Source: Dreissena polymorpha
Taxonomy: Eukaryota > Mollusca > Bivalvia > Myida > Dreissenidae
Direction: 5' to 3'
Assembly (NCBI RefSeq): GCF_020536995.1
Contig: NC_068358.1
Coordinates: 34,825,424 to 34,889,423 of the forward strand
Length of the DNA: 64,000 nucleotides
The notes beneath the pieces were generated by a model. The model was not told the DNA's origin. It saw nothing but the letters and a program-made list of their open reading frames with translations, and ran no database searches. Position numbers and translations under genes: made by a program. How positions within the stretch are numbered: the stretch's first letter is position 1; the number at the start of each line of letters is the position of its first letter. Shown here piece by piece: positions 1 to 10,430 of the stretch.

Positions 1-1154
1 CCCTGTTTTCTCAGAACGCGACTCATATATGTAACCACATCATGACAAATTCAGAAATGACAACATTACAATGACATTCACAAATTTATCGATCGAACCT
101 ATAATCTGAATTAGTAGGACAATACAAAGTTTCATTATTGAAGTATAGGTGTTCTTTGTTAATACGCAAACGGACTGTTGAGAACCGCAGCTGTTAATGT
201 TCATATATTAGAGAAGGGTTTGATATGGTATGAAAAATTGACTTTGCTTATTCTGACCATATGTAATGTATACTTCGGCTAACCGATATTCACAATTGTG
301 GTGTTCGTTTGAAGGTTAATAGTGATGGATTTAACTGATTTTTGAAAATGGGAACTGCGGCCAAATAGTATTAAGTACGAAAAGCTTTTATCCTATAATA
401 AGTGTTTGTTATGTTAATAATCTACAATAAATTCAAAATGAATTTTCATAATCAAGCTTTACTTTCGTATAACAGTCGTACTTATAACGACATTGGACTT
501 TAAAGTCCCACTTAACTCTTTAGTTCTAATTGGACGAGTAATGCAGAATTATTTAAATATATCATTTAGTCCATAAAAATGGCAGCTCTATGTTTGCGTC
601 AATATTATTAATAACGTTGGAAAAGTATTGAGTATGTGGATAAAATGATTTTTACACTTGAGCGCGTTCGTGCGCAATTCGTAAAACATTGTCATAAAAC
701 ATAACGTTTGGTATTATATAAATTAATGTTATGTAGTTATACACAGTATTTATTCAATAATGTTTGCATCAAAACATCACGTTCTGGTCTTCACGATGAC
801 AAATTCTGTATGAAAATTTTCATAAGTATTGAATGGATATTAATAAACAGCAAACCGAAATCATAAAATTCCCTACACTGGTTCATGCACTGGGAAAGAT
901 AATGCTGACTTAAATCTTACATATCAAGTGAACCAACCACATCGAAGTGACAGTAACACGCCATTGTGTTGCCTGGTGGTCGAGCTTTTACCTAAGACAT
1001 TTGCTCGATATTTCTGTCGCAAAGAGGTTAAGCCAAAAGACGATTTTCTCTGGTTTTTTTCTTTGTCTGACTGTATCGTACTGAGCGATGATATTGAATA
1101 GAAACACAATTGCATAGGCGAATAACCTGAATGAACTACTTTATATTATTGCAG
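1..1154 (+). other. intron upstream of the last acetylcholine-receptor exon
   Basis: No coding segment is visible here. The stretch is AT-rich and ends in a pyrimidine/AT run followed by TTATTGCAG, a normal splice acceptor. Earlier exons of the receptor (ligand-binding domain, M1 and M2) must lie left of the window, because nothing resembling them is present. An open frame on the opposite strand at 924-1115 has no recognisable content. Confidence 0.65.
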
Positions 1155-1813
1155 GAATATACCTAACAGTTTCCATGGCTGTGGCGAGCATCTCAGTCAT
1201 TTTAACAGTTGTTGTACTGAAACTGCACCATTGTTCGCCGCACCAGAAAAAGATACCAGACTGGTTACGAAAATACATTCTTGGCTATCTGGCTAGATTT
1301 GTGCGCTGTAGTTGCGTGACTCTTCCTTGTAAAATCTCTAAAACCAGAGTGAGATCAGAAAGAAAAGTCATTGAGGATTCAGATGTGCATGAAATACATG
1401 CGAGACTTCTGAAGGAGATGGAAACATTGTCTAGAACAGGCCCAAGAACGGGTCTGGAAAGGGATCAGAGAAGACGAAATTGTAAGGACGTCTTAAGCAG
1501 TAAAATCAACTTGGACGTTCGAGAGCATGGCTACTCAAATCGTAGCTCTGTTATGGAGGACGATTTCAATGGAAACTTTAGTCATGACGGCGCTGTGACT
1601 ACAATGGAAGATATTCTTAAATATCTGAAGGTTCTTGTTGTCAAGAGCGACGCAGAGGACATTGAAGCGGACGTTGTGGATGAATGGAAACAGGTGGCAC
1701 TGGTGATTGACAGACTGTTCTTCTGGATGTTCATGCTCATCACGGTCGTCTCGTCTGTCATTATTCTGGTTATTGTGCCTTCCTTTAAGTATATTGATGA
1801 CGAAGTTTACTAG
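1155..1813 (+). CDS. nicotinic acetylcholine receptor subunit, C-terminal exon
   Basis: Last coding exon of a Cys-loop ligand-gated cation channel subunit that acts at the plasma membrane. The exon starts right after an acceptor AG. Its first two bases (GA) finish a split glycine codon (phase 1 intron), so the protein reads G-IYLTVSMAVASISV, matching the start of transmembrane helix M3. M3 ends in VVVLKLHHCSP, the family's usual LHHR/CSP boundary. An M3-M4 cytoplasmic loop of roughly 140 residues follows, with WLRKYILGYLARFV at its start. The amphipathic MA helix comes next (EDIEADVVDEWKQVALVIDR), then M4 (LFFWMFMLITVVSSVIILVIV) and a short tail ending DDEVY before a TAG stop. About 218 residues are encoded. 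The frame is clean and looks functional. Subunit type and ion selectivity cannot be read from this exon, because M2 and the binding loops are missing. Bivalves have very large families of such subunits, so orthology is not assigned. Confidence 0.93.
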
Positions 1814-1877
1814 ATGTTATTACGCCATCTCATAATGCGCAAATGATATTGCAGAAAACATGATGTTCTTCACACAC

Positions 1878-1883
1878 AATAAA
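1878..1883 (+). promoter_or_regulatory. poly(A) signal of the acetylcholine-receptor gene
   Basis: Canonical AATAAA located 65 bases after the receptor stop codon. It is the first such hexamer downstream on the same strand, giving a short 3' UTR of about 80-100 bases. Confidence 0.6.
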
Positions 1884-2349
1884 CTGTATAAAGTGACTGT
1901 TTTCTCTGTACTTGATAGATAATTGTTTATTCAAAAGTCCTAAGACGAATTATTATGCATATATACCGAAAATCATTTCCAACAAATGTATGATTAAAAG
2001 ATAATATGCTTGTTGTTCGGTGTTTGTATGCATTATCTGTTCATTTTGGTTTAAATTTCTTGTTATGCTCTGGGCAAATATCCTTCATTGATAAAAATAT
2101 AATGAAATAATGCTTCATTTGACGGTTCATAAGTAAACTGACATCTGTTGACTAAAACAGCAAGAAAATCTCAGTCGAATGAGAAGAATCTTGTTGAGTT
2201 GTCTTTTCCCACTTAACACAGCATGACATTAATGTTTTATACTTCGCAGCAGGATTGTCTTCTCCAGATTATATTGAATTTACGCATAAAGGGTAACACC
2301 AAAAACAACGTGAATCAATCAATTAAAAATATTTATTACAATAATTTAA
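1884..2349. other. intergenic spacer
   Basis: AT-rich DNA. I see no gene, RNA or repeat that I can support. Confidence 0.5.
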
Positions 2350-4857
2350 TAAATATCAACCCCTTTTTCTTTGAAAGTTTGTTCACATTTAAACTACAGT
2401 TATATCGCATTGTTTTTAAGATGTGTGCATACTTACGCACTGTCACCATGATATATTTAGTCACAACTGCATTTGACAACATTTAAACATCGGTATATGG
2501 ATTTCGTCATGCTTTTTAACGATACATGCCGTTTTGAGATTCCATTACTAAAAATAAACAACTTTCACGGGTTTCCCCTAAAACAAACATCAAATCTTAA
2601 AATAGTACGGTAAGCTTACTAGACCATCTGAACTAGCACCAAGGTAGACATTGTCAGTGCAAAGAACTAAGCCCATGTTAGCGATAACATTATTTTTCTG
2701 TTCTTTTAGTTTTTTGTATGCTATGTATCTTTATTTTGCAATTGGTTCATTTTTCCTTCCCCATGCCACAGCATTGTTTTCAAAAGATTTGTTCTCACCA
2801 AACACTTTTTGTACACGGTTTTCTGATTTAATTGAGTCGTTTTTAGTGCTTACATCATGAAACAAGGAGTCAGTTATTCTCCTTTTTCTGGCAGAAGTCC
2901 ATGATGTGTTTTCATGTTGACCTTTTGTCCTAGATTCAATTTAATCTATTATTTCATTGGTGCAAAGGGACAAAAAACTGTCAAAATCTGACTTAGACAT
3001 ATTTTTACATTTCAAAGTACTTAATAAATCAACGTATCTGCCAGATTTGTAAACAATGTCTTTTGTAGTTTCAATCTCTTCAAAATTTGATATGTTGAGG
3101 TCACTTTCTCCATCAAAATGATGGTCTTGAGCTGGCGGCAAAATGTCAAATAATGCAGCCCTAGAGTTATTTACAAGCTTTGAACACAAAGTGTCTCTAA
3201 ATGAGATGCTATCTACATTGTATTTAGCCTTTTTCTTTTCTTTTACTTTCAAAGAATCTTCATACCTAACACGTTTGAAATTTATGTAATCGACTGGCTT
3301 GTGTTTTATTTTTGCTCGGTTGATTCCACTGGCAAGGTTTTGACGTGCAGGCTGAATCTTCAATCTCATCTGTTTGTGGTGTCCCTTCTAGCGCAAACAG
3401 CAGGCCAGCAATGTGGGTGCATCCTTCTCCACATCTGAACTAAAAAATTAAGATCGTTTCAAATATAGGGCATACAAAAAAGAGATTGGTAAGCCCCCGG
3501 ATCGAATGATCAGGGGTATATTGTTTTTGGTTGTCTGTCTGTCTGTCATTCTGTCCCAAAACTTAAACCTTGGTCAAAACTTTTTAATATTGAACATACT
3601 AGCAACTTGATACACTGTATTTGGCATGAATATATATCTCATGAGCTGCACATTTTGAGTGGTGAAAGGTCAAGGTCATCCTTTAAGGTCAAAGATCACA
3701 TATATGTCTTCAAAGCAATGCATTTGGGGGCATTGTGTGTCACAAACACAGTTCTTGTTTTCATTTGTTGTGAGATATATAATTATAAAATCACCCATAA
3801 GGGAGAATATAAATAAATTATCTCCAGTACAAGAAATGATATAAATAAATAAGCAAATATTAATATAGTAGGCAATTTAAAAAAGACTTGTTTTTACCTA
3901 TAAATTAACTTAAATTGTAATTTGATCAAATATATATATAATGGAATATTTCCTCTTTAAATAAGGATTTTTGGCAAAATACATTTTGGGATAATGGCTC
4001 ATTGTGATTTAATCATTGTTGTGATGCAAATGTTATTCTCAAATAAATTTAGTTACACATTTTGTTAAACATAAATTATGTCATTTGTATGCAAGTTTAT
4101 TGAAATGTTAAGTATATGCGTTAACAATAAACTTACTAAATAAACATGTTTGACATTGTATTGCAGTTTTTGTTAACATTTAGAGCCTGGTAAGTGGCAA
4201 ATGTAAATACATTAATTCACTCCTCATGACTCCTTTGTCTGCTCACTCAGAATTTATGACATATATGTTTATACATGCAAATAGATCTGTGAACGATGTA
4301 TCTGGTTTACCTACTCACAAAACATAGTTAAACAGTATGGAGGTCCTGAATAATTATATACTTAACCAGCAGGGCATGTGAAGTAAACCTTGACAACTTC
4401 AAAGGGTGTCTTCTTGGCTATCAAAATCCACTGTGCATATACCCATTGTTGCATTGACGGAAAACACTTCGATCGAATGTAGCAATACTTGCTGCCTTCA
4501 CTTATTAAATTAATCATAATTTGTGGATAAACTATTCTTTGTAGAAATTAAGTCCCCTTATATATTGCCTGTAACATTTCATTTTTTCGGCATTTTCTGT
4601 GCGATGGCTACTGTGGAGTAAATAGCTTTCGATGTCGCTTAGCTTCACCTTTGGATAATGGCAAGAAGTTCCCGTCCATCCTGTCTGAAGCTCAGCTATA
4701 TCGGAAGCGTCAACAGCAGTAGATGATGCACAATGTCACACCGCGATCGAATAGTATCTACTACGCGCTGGGCAAGTGTCAACTTGTTTCCACTAATTTT
4801 TACTTCGTTCGACCTTAAAAACGTTTGAATTTCAGTTTTTGTAATAGTTGAAGACAT
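2350..4857 (-). pseudogene. decayed SAP - SWIM zinc finger - YqaJ exonuclease gene
   Basis: Multi-exon gene copy on the minus strand, read in pieces. The start (4857-4745) reads MSSTITKTEIQTFLRSNEVK followed by ISGNKLTLAQRV, a SAP-like DNA-binding helix pair. At about 4690-4590 comes GWTGTSCHYPKVKLSDIESY, then RTENAEKMKCYRQY. At 4480-4366 comes SKYCYIRSKCFPSMQQWVY..VVKVYFTCPAG. After an intron (4365-3435) the next exon gives CGEGCTHIAGLLFALE, so the two exons together form a SWIM zinc finger (C..C..C.H). A CTSKPCQWNQ block follows. At 2945-2620 comes the YqaJ (lambda-exonuclease-like, PD-(D/E)XK) start: RTKGQHENTSWTSARKRRIT, AVAWGRKNEP and YLGASSDGL, ending at a GTAAGC donor. Weak traces continue to about 2350. 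The copy is dead: frames shift near 4715 and 3300, stops interrupt several exons, and the donor after CPAG is TTAAGT instead of GTAAGT. Such genes are multi-copy in invertebrate genomes; whether this one was host or mobile-element cargo is unknown. Confidence 0.72.
3485..3800 (+). repeat. bivalve interspersed repeat inside the SWIM intron
   Basis: Begins near CCCCCGGATCGAATGATC, carries a CTGTCTGTCTGTC run, then a block with GTGGTGAAAGGTCAAGGTCA and AAGGTCAAAGATCA. I recognise this layout as a repeat common in bivalve DNA. It lies wholly within the 931-bp intron of the SWIM-YqaJ pseudogene. The rest of the intron (3800-4365) is AT-rich without features. Confidence 0.55.
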
Positions 4858-6040
4858 CCTCGACAGTTGTTGCAATATTTATTGGAAGTAAAGTCGCCGA
4901 TGTTTTAATAGAATTCATATTTTCATTTTATAACTTTTTTTAAACATACGCGCTTAGTGATATTTACAACCGGAAGTAAACAATACCTACCCGCAAGAAC
5001 GACAACTCTTGTTCACGCCTAATTACGAAAAGACCGAATACTGCACTGTTTTATATTCATACGGAAAAACCCCTTTCTCTGTGTATAAGGTATATGGGAA
5101 TTTATACATACAACAGTGATAGCACAGTTATATTATACACTTTGACAAAGGCTTCCGAAAATGCGAAAATGGATGTACAAACTTGCGGTAGGAAACAATT
5201 TTTAATGTTTTTTTGATGTAAATATCTACAATGCTTTTTTCACATAAGGTATATAATGTTAATTGCTAAATTAAGGCTATACTTTTAAATCAGTTTCGCG
5301 GAAATATTTGTATGAACGCTTTTTAATCTTAATACTTTTTATCTGGATATCGCGCAATTAACTCGAGCATTTAAATATAGGCTCGCTTGTTGTCGCTTAT
5401 TTAATCATCAAATCAATCTGAATAAAGAATTCTTTGGAAAGAGCACTATACATAACGCCATGCTTTCAATCAAAAGCTTGTTAGAATACCTTAGTTACAT
5501 TATTTCGTTGTGTGGATTGTTTTAATGAAAAAACACAATATCTTGAGGACCTCTACGAAGTCTTTGTTATTTCAAAGACAGAATATTCGATACTCTTAAA
5601 CCAAAAAATCTCTATAAAACGCGATAATCAGTTTTGTCACTTTCCCAATCAGTGGTTTTAGCAGAATCAAACCTTTGATGGGTAAATTAACCCGGATCAT
5701 ACTCTATCGCGTAAGTTACAGGCCTATAGCGCTTATCGACACTACAGCGAATAATCAGACACGCTTGGTAGAGTTACCAACTCTCATCTTTTAAGACATC
5801 ACATAGCGATCAACATTTATCAGTTATTTACTCATGTGATACTTTCTCAAAATAAATATTCACTTTAATTTACGGCACTTACGCGACAAGTTTAGGATCA
5901 GATTGCTTTTTTCGACTCGCTTCGTTGGCAATTTGTACACGTTTTAATTCATCGTAGAGTGAAGCATTATACACATTTAAACATTCTACACACCTTTATT
6001 TTTGGCGACACGTTTGGAAGTCATTGTATATTCATCGGAC
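4858..6040. other. spacer upstream of the SWIM-YqaJ pseudogene
   Basis: No open frame of note. A CCGGAAGT ETS-factor consensus lies at 4970-4977, about 110 bases from the pseudogene start codon, where a promoter element would be expected. The remainder is AT-rich sequence without recognisable content. Confidence 0.4.
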
Positions 6041-6044
6041 ATAT

Positions 6045-6240
6045 TGATAATAGGTTAAATTACACTCACTCAACTGAGTTTGGTTGGTGGTAACCATACC
6101 GGACGGATGGGGTTTTCTCCGTGTACTTCAGTTTTCCCCCACCATTTAATACCACACAAAGATGTAATATCTTTCAGTGAAAACTAATTCAGCTTCGGAT
6201 GAGGGAGGACCTAATAAACTTCGAAATACCCATCCACGAC
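6045..6240. repeat. interspersed repeat with a GTTTTCTCCG..GTTTTCCCCC core
   Basis: Contains CCGGACGGATGGGGTTTTCT, then a GTGTACTTCAGTTTTCCCCC core, a sequence style that recurs in bivalve and other marine invertebrate genomes. It is richer in GC than its surroundings. Ends are not defined and the family is not named. Confidence 0.35.
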
Positions 6241-6579
6241 GATATTTTTAAAGAATGATCCAGGCTTGTTTATGGTCGACTAAATGGGCTAAAATAGTTA
6301 AATATTTCTGCGACTAATATTATTCGCATACTAATTGAATTACGTGTTAGGCGTTGTTTTATATATAAAGGTAAATAAATGGTATCAAAAACAATTTAAC
6401 AGATTTAACAGATTTAATTCGGCGCATAAAAATGGCGTGACAATCTTAAGCACTGTGAGAAGTGTAATGAAGGAAAACATTCCACCATTGATTCTCAGGC
6501 AGTCGGTCTCGTCAGACATTATTACACATATTAAGCTCTGTATTGTCAACCAGAGCCCTACTAATTGTGCTATCGTAAA
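6241..6579. other. spacer with one unassigned open frame
   Basis: An open frame covers both strands around 6335-6691, but neither translation shows a recognisable domain, and the right part runs into the repeat at 6580. No gene is called. Confidence 0.35.
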
Positions 6580-6790
6580 GGGACTCGGAAAGTTCAATAT
6601 TCTTTACATGTTGATCGGCCCCATCCCAACCACCATAACTTTTGACCTAGGGGTCAGATCAAAATTCCAAATAGTGAACTGTTTCGTGTAAGTTTCAAGG
6701 TTCTAGTGCTAATAGTGTAGGAGGAGATAGTTTCCAGGACGGACAGACAGAACGCGGAGATCAATAAAATATCCCCACGCTTTTGATTAA
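6580..6790. repeat. bivalve interspersed repeat ending in a CCCCACGC motif
   Basis: Carries TTGATCGGCCCCATCCCAAC, ACTTTTGACCTAGGGGTCA, TAATAGTGTAGGAGGAGATA and GGACGGACAGACAGAACGCG, and ends in ATCCCCACGCTTTTG. I recognise this block order from bivalve repeats. It abuts the LINE fragment to the right. Confidence 0.5.
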
Positions 6791-6889
6791 ACAGACATTT
6801 ACATGCATGTTTGTATCGTCCAATTACATAAGTACGTTTCGAGTTCACCGTCGCAGTCTATTACATATATAAAATATATTATACCTTAG

Positions 6890-8255
6890 ATTATTATATT
6901 AGACCTTTTCCAGCGAGAGACTCAGCGTTAAGAGAAAACGAACCCGTATAATTTAATACTGTTCCTAAATAGTTGAAGTCATCTACTATTTCTGAATTTT
7001 CGCCTTTAAATGACCTCTTTTCATTATGAAAAGACGGTCCTCTTCTTCTAAAAATCATTACCTTAGTTTTACTTATATTTACTTCAAGACCCCAGAGATC
7101 ACAATATTCACTTAAGTGATTAATACTTGTTGTAGGTCAGTTACAGACTTGTCGAATATAACCATATCATCAGCAAAAAGCATAAGTGTGAATATCAAGT
7201 CATCATATGACAGTCCAGAATTGATGTCTCTTTTCTGAAAATAGTTCAAGGTCATCACAATAAAGAAAATAGTATGGGCGATAATACCTTTCCCTGCTTG
7301 AGTCCAATCGCACAATTAAAGAAATCCGAGAATGAATTTCACTTTTTAACGCAGCATTTAACTTGGGAATACATGTCTTTCATGATTGTTAAACATTTAC
7401 AGTTAATACCTGCGTTATAAAGCTTATCCCATAGTCCATTTAGATAGACGGAATCGAAGGCACGTTTCATATCGACAAAACAACAATACAATCGTCCGTT
7501 AGTATTCACGATATTTTGAACAATAGCATTAAGCACAAATATTGCGTAACTAGTTGAGCGGCCTTTTCGGAAGCCGAATAGTGCGTCACTTAAAATGTCA
7601 TTACTTGCAATCCAATTATTTAATCGACTATTAAGAATGCTCGTAAAAAATTTAGACAGACAGCTCACCAGAGTTATGCCCCTATAATTACGCACGTCAT
7701 CCGGGTCATTCTTCTTAAAACAGGCACAATGCAACCTTTAGACCAATCTGTAGGGAAATGACCTGAATTCAATATGGCATTTACTATCTTTAACAGATGT
7801 TGTGATAGTATAAGTATATCAAAATTTTCGATGAAATATTCGTCTTTCAAATAGTCAACGCCAAACGATTTATTGCGTTTGAGCCGATGAACTGCCTTCT
7901 CTACTTTTTCTATTGTAATTGGAAAATCTAGCTCTTCAAATCTGCCGTTATCAGTGTTAACATTATACAAATTGCAAACTTGTTCCGCTTGGGTATTATT
8001 TACGCTTTTTAAATCGTTTTGGAGAGAGGAAAAATAATCATAAAAATCATCAAAGGATAAGGAATCACTAATGCTTTTTTTATATTTGCTAAAATGCTTC
8101 CAAAAATCTCGAGTGTCTAAGACTTACGATTTCTTTAGTGGAATTTCGTCCTTTCTCGAAAACTCTGCACGTATTCGTTTTTAATAATGCGTTTAGCAAT
8201 TGCATAATTAAGTTCTAAAGGCCCTAAGATTTCTACAGCAATCCTATTAACAGAT
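6890..8255 (-). mobile_element. 5'-truncated non-LTR retrotransposon (reverse transcriptase part)
   Basis: Decayed LINE read on the minus strand. From about 8250 leftward: the endonuclease-RT linker (DFWKHFSKYKKSISDSLSFD), then LDFPITIEKVEKAVHRLKRN (RT-0/1), FPTDWSKGCIVPV, NDPDDVRNYRGITLVSCLSK (RT-2), ALFGFRKGRSTSYAIF, YCCFVDMKRAFDSVYLNGLW (catalytic motif A) and LMLFADDMVIFDKS (motif C, the FADD version of YXDD, at about 7160-7190). The thumb follows: LEVNISKTKVMIF and FNYLGTVLNYTGSFSLN, ending near 6895. The frame is broken at least near 7700, 7330 and 7110, so it cannot be active. No endonuclease domain or poly(A) tail remains. Clade is not assigned; RT wording is of the general Jockey/CR1/I type. 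Confidence 0.85.
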
Positions 8256-10430
8256 CTAAGGAAGTGTACATGTTAAGTGAATGATACAAAGACCTTGATT
8301 ATAGTGCTTAGTGTTTTTATTAAAATATAATACGATAAATTACGTCTTTCTCATTTAGCGTAAATAAAAGATGTTAATAATGAACATGTTCTTTTTCGAA
8401 TTAAAGTGAAATACATTTATAACACTTAAGTAATGATAAATATTCGTGCGTAGCATGAATGCTTTCCTAAACATTCTTTCGTTATGTTAATGACGATGTA
8501 CCCTTTGATGCGTTTTTAAAAATAGATACTTATATTGGTATTGACATACGTGTTTGGTTACTAGTTTTCAACTAAATCAGAGCCAAGCATACTATTTTAT
8601 GTATATTAAATAATATAAAATATGTTTTTTTTTCTTCAAGCAATTCATAAACATGTAATGAACACTTCTTGATACTTGTCAAAAGTGGAGAAAAGATGTG
8701 TGAATTCAGCAGTACAACATGTATGTTGCTCATTCTTAAAAGCATGATCATATCTAATACACAAATCAATCATGTTAAAAGTTGCTCGCAAGTTTCCTTT
8801 TTTGAACGAAGAAACAGCTTATTTACTTATCTACTAGATCTTAAATAACGCGCCAGTACTTTATAACATACCAAGCAGTACAATCTCATTTCCGTCATTT
8901 CTGGGATTATACAAACACGTGCAATAAATACACGTGTATTTTCTCTCAATGACATCAACATGTAATCAAACTAAATATTATTCACGAGGTCACATGAAAA
9001 ACGTCATTACCTTACTTACAGTAATTAAATAATTCGTTGAGCACACTTGAGAAAAGTCTTTAATTTTATTGTGCTGTTCATCGATAATAAAGAAAACACA
9101 TTTTACTAAGACAGTGTTTAAAATATATGGTTAAATTCAAAAGCCTCAATGTTCAATTCGTAGCGCGTTAGATTTTGAGATTTTGCTTCCTGTACATCTT
9201 TAACGCCTTGTTGTGGACTATTTCCAGTAAGCAGTGTCCCAACAAAAGTATTTTGTATAAGTCGATAGAAGCAAGTGCTTGCAGAACTACAAGAACGTAA
9301 CGAAACCCGAGGTAACAAAATTACCACCAACATATAAATGCATGCATAATACAAATGGATCTTATTGTAATATTTTATTTAAGCATATTAAACGAATTAA
9401 TTTTCTTTTGCAACAGAACCGACTAAACTAATTTCAATAAATGCATTTGAATAGTTAAACAGTTAATAGTTAAATAATTAATTAAAGTGTCAATGGTGTT
9501 TATTAATGTATCGGAACTGTCAATGACACGAATTGTTTCGCTGTCGACATACTTTAAAATCACGCCATTAACTCGTTATCTGTTAATAAATAGAGAATCG
9601 TCATATGTTTTCCAAAGTGCAAAGACACATTGGACGTTAAACCTATATATATCAATGACGTCTGAAAGCGAAACTCGTTCACATCGGAAACAGTTTACAA
9701 TCATCGGAAATCGTGCAGAGATAATGGTGAGATATTTGCTTTTATAATTCTGTTCTGTTGTTTTCTATTATTGTGAACGAATATTTATATTGTCGAATCG
9801 ATGAACAGGGCAGGGCTACATTAAATGTTCATATTAAATGATTGTTGTAATAAAATGCAATACACAAGATGGGACGGATTGCCTGAAAAAACTTTTCGGA
9901 AGAAGTTAAAAAACATTATTAGATTAGGCAAGAGTTTCAAAGTTTCCCACCAACATCTGATTTAATTAAATGAAACGCCAGTAAAAAAACAAATATATTA
10001 TGAACTTTTGTAATTATTTACAAAAAGGGTAGACATACCAGTTGAATTTACATTTTTACAGACAATTTCAAACACGTCCCTGCTGGAGAAGTTGCACATT
10101 ATACCTTGCTTTTTTGAGCAACGTTTGTCATGAAAGTATTTCGCAGCCTTTGACACACATTATAGTATTGAATTAAAGTAATTTTGTGTAGTATAATGCT
10201 ATACATGTTATATAAAAGGCGTAATTGTGTTCCAACTAGCATAAAATAATGCATTTAAAAGGTTCAAATATAAAGTCATTTTTCAGGTCAAGTCAATATA
10301 TTTCGTAAACAAAATATTTTTAGAAACCAACGTTGAAACTGATGTATTATAATAAAATTTTCATCTTTCGTATCAATTTCATTTCAATCAGAATTCCAAT
10401 AAATAATTATATAAAACAGAGAAACAACTT
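8256..10430. other. AT-rich spacer
   Basis: Only short open frames (9118-9354 minus, 9487-9747 plus), with no recognisable domain, no splice-site support and normal background composition. No repeat or RNA gene could be supported. Confidence 0.45.

Noticed and set aside
3607-3844. Plus-strand open frames at 3.6-3.8 kb
   Set aside because: They are translations of the AGGTCA-containing bivalve repeat inside the SWIM intron.
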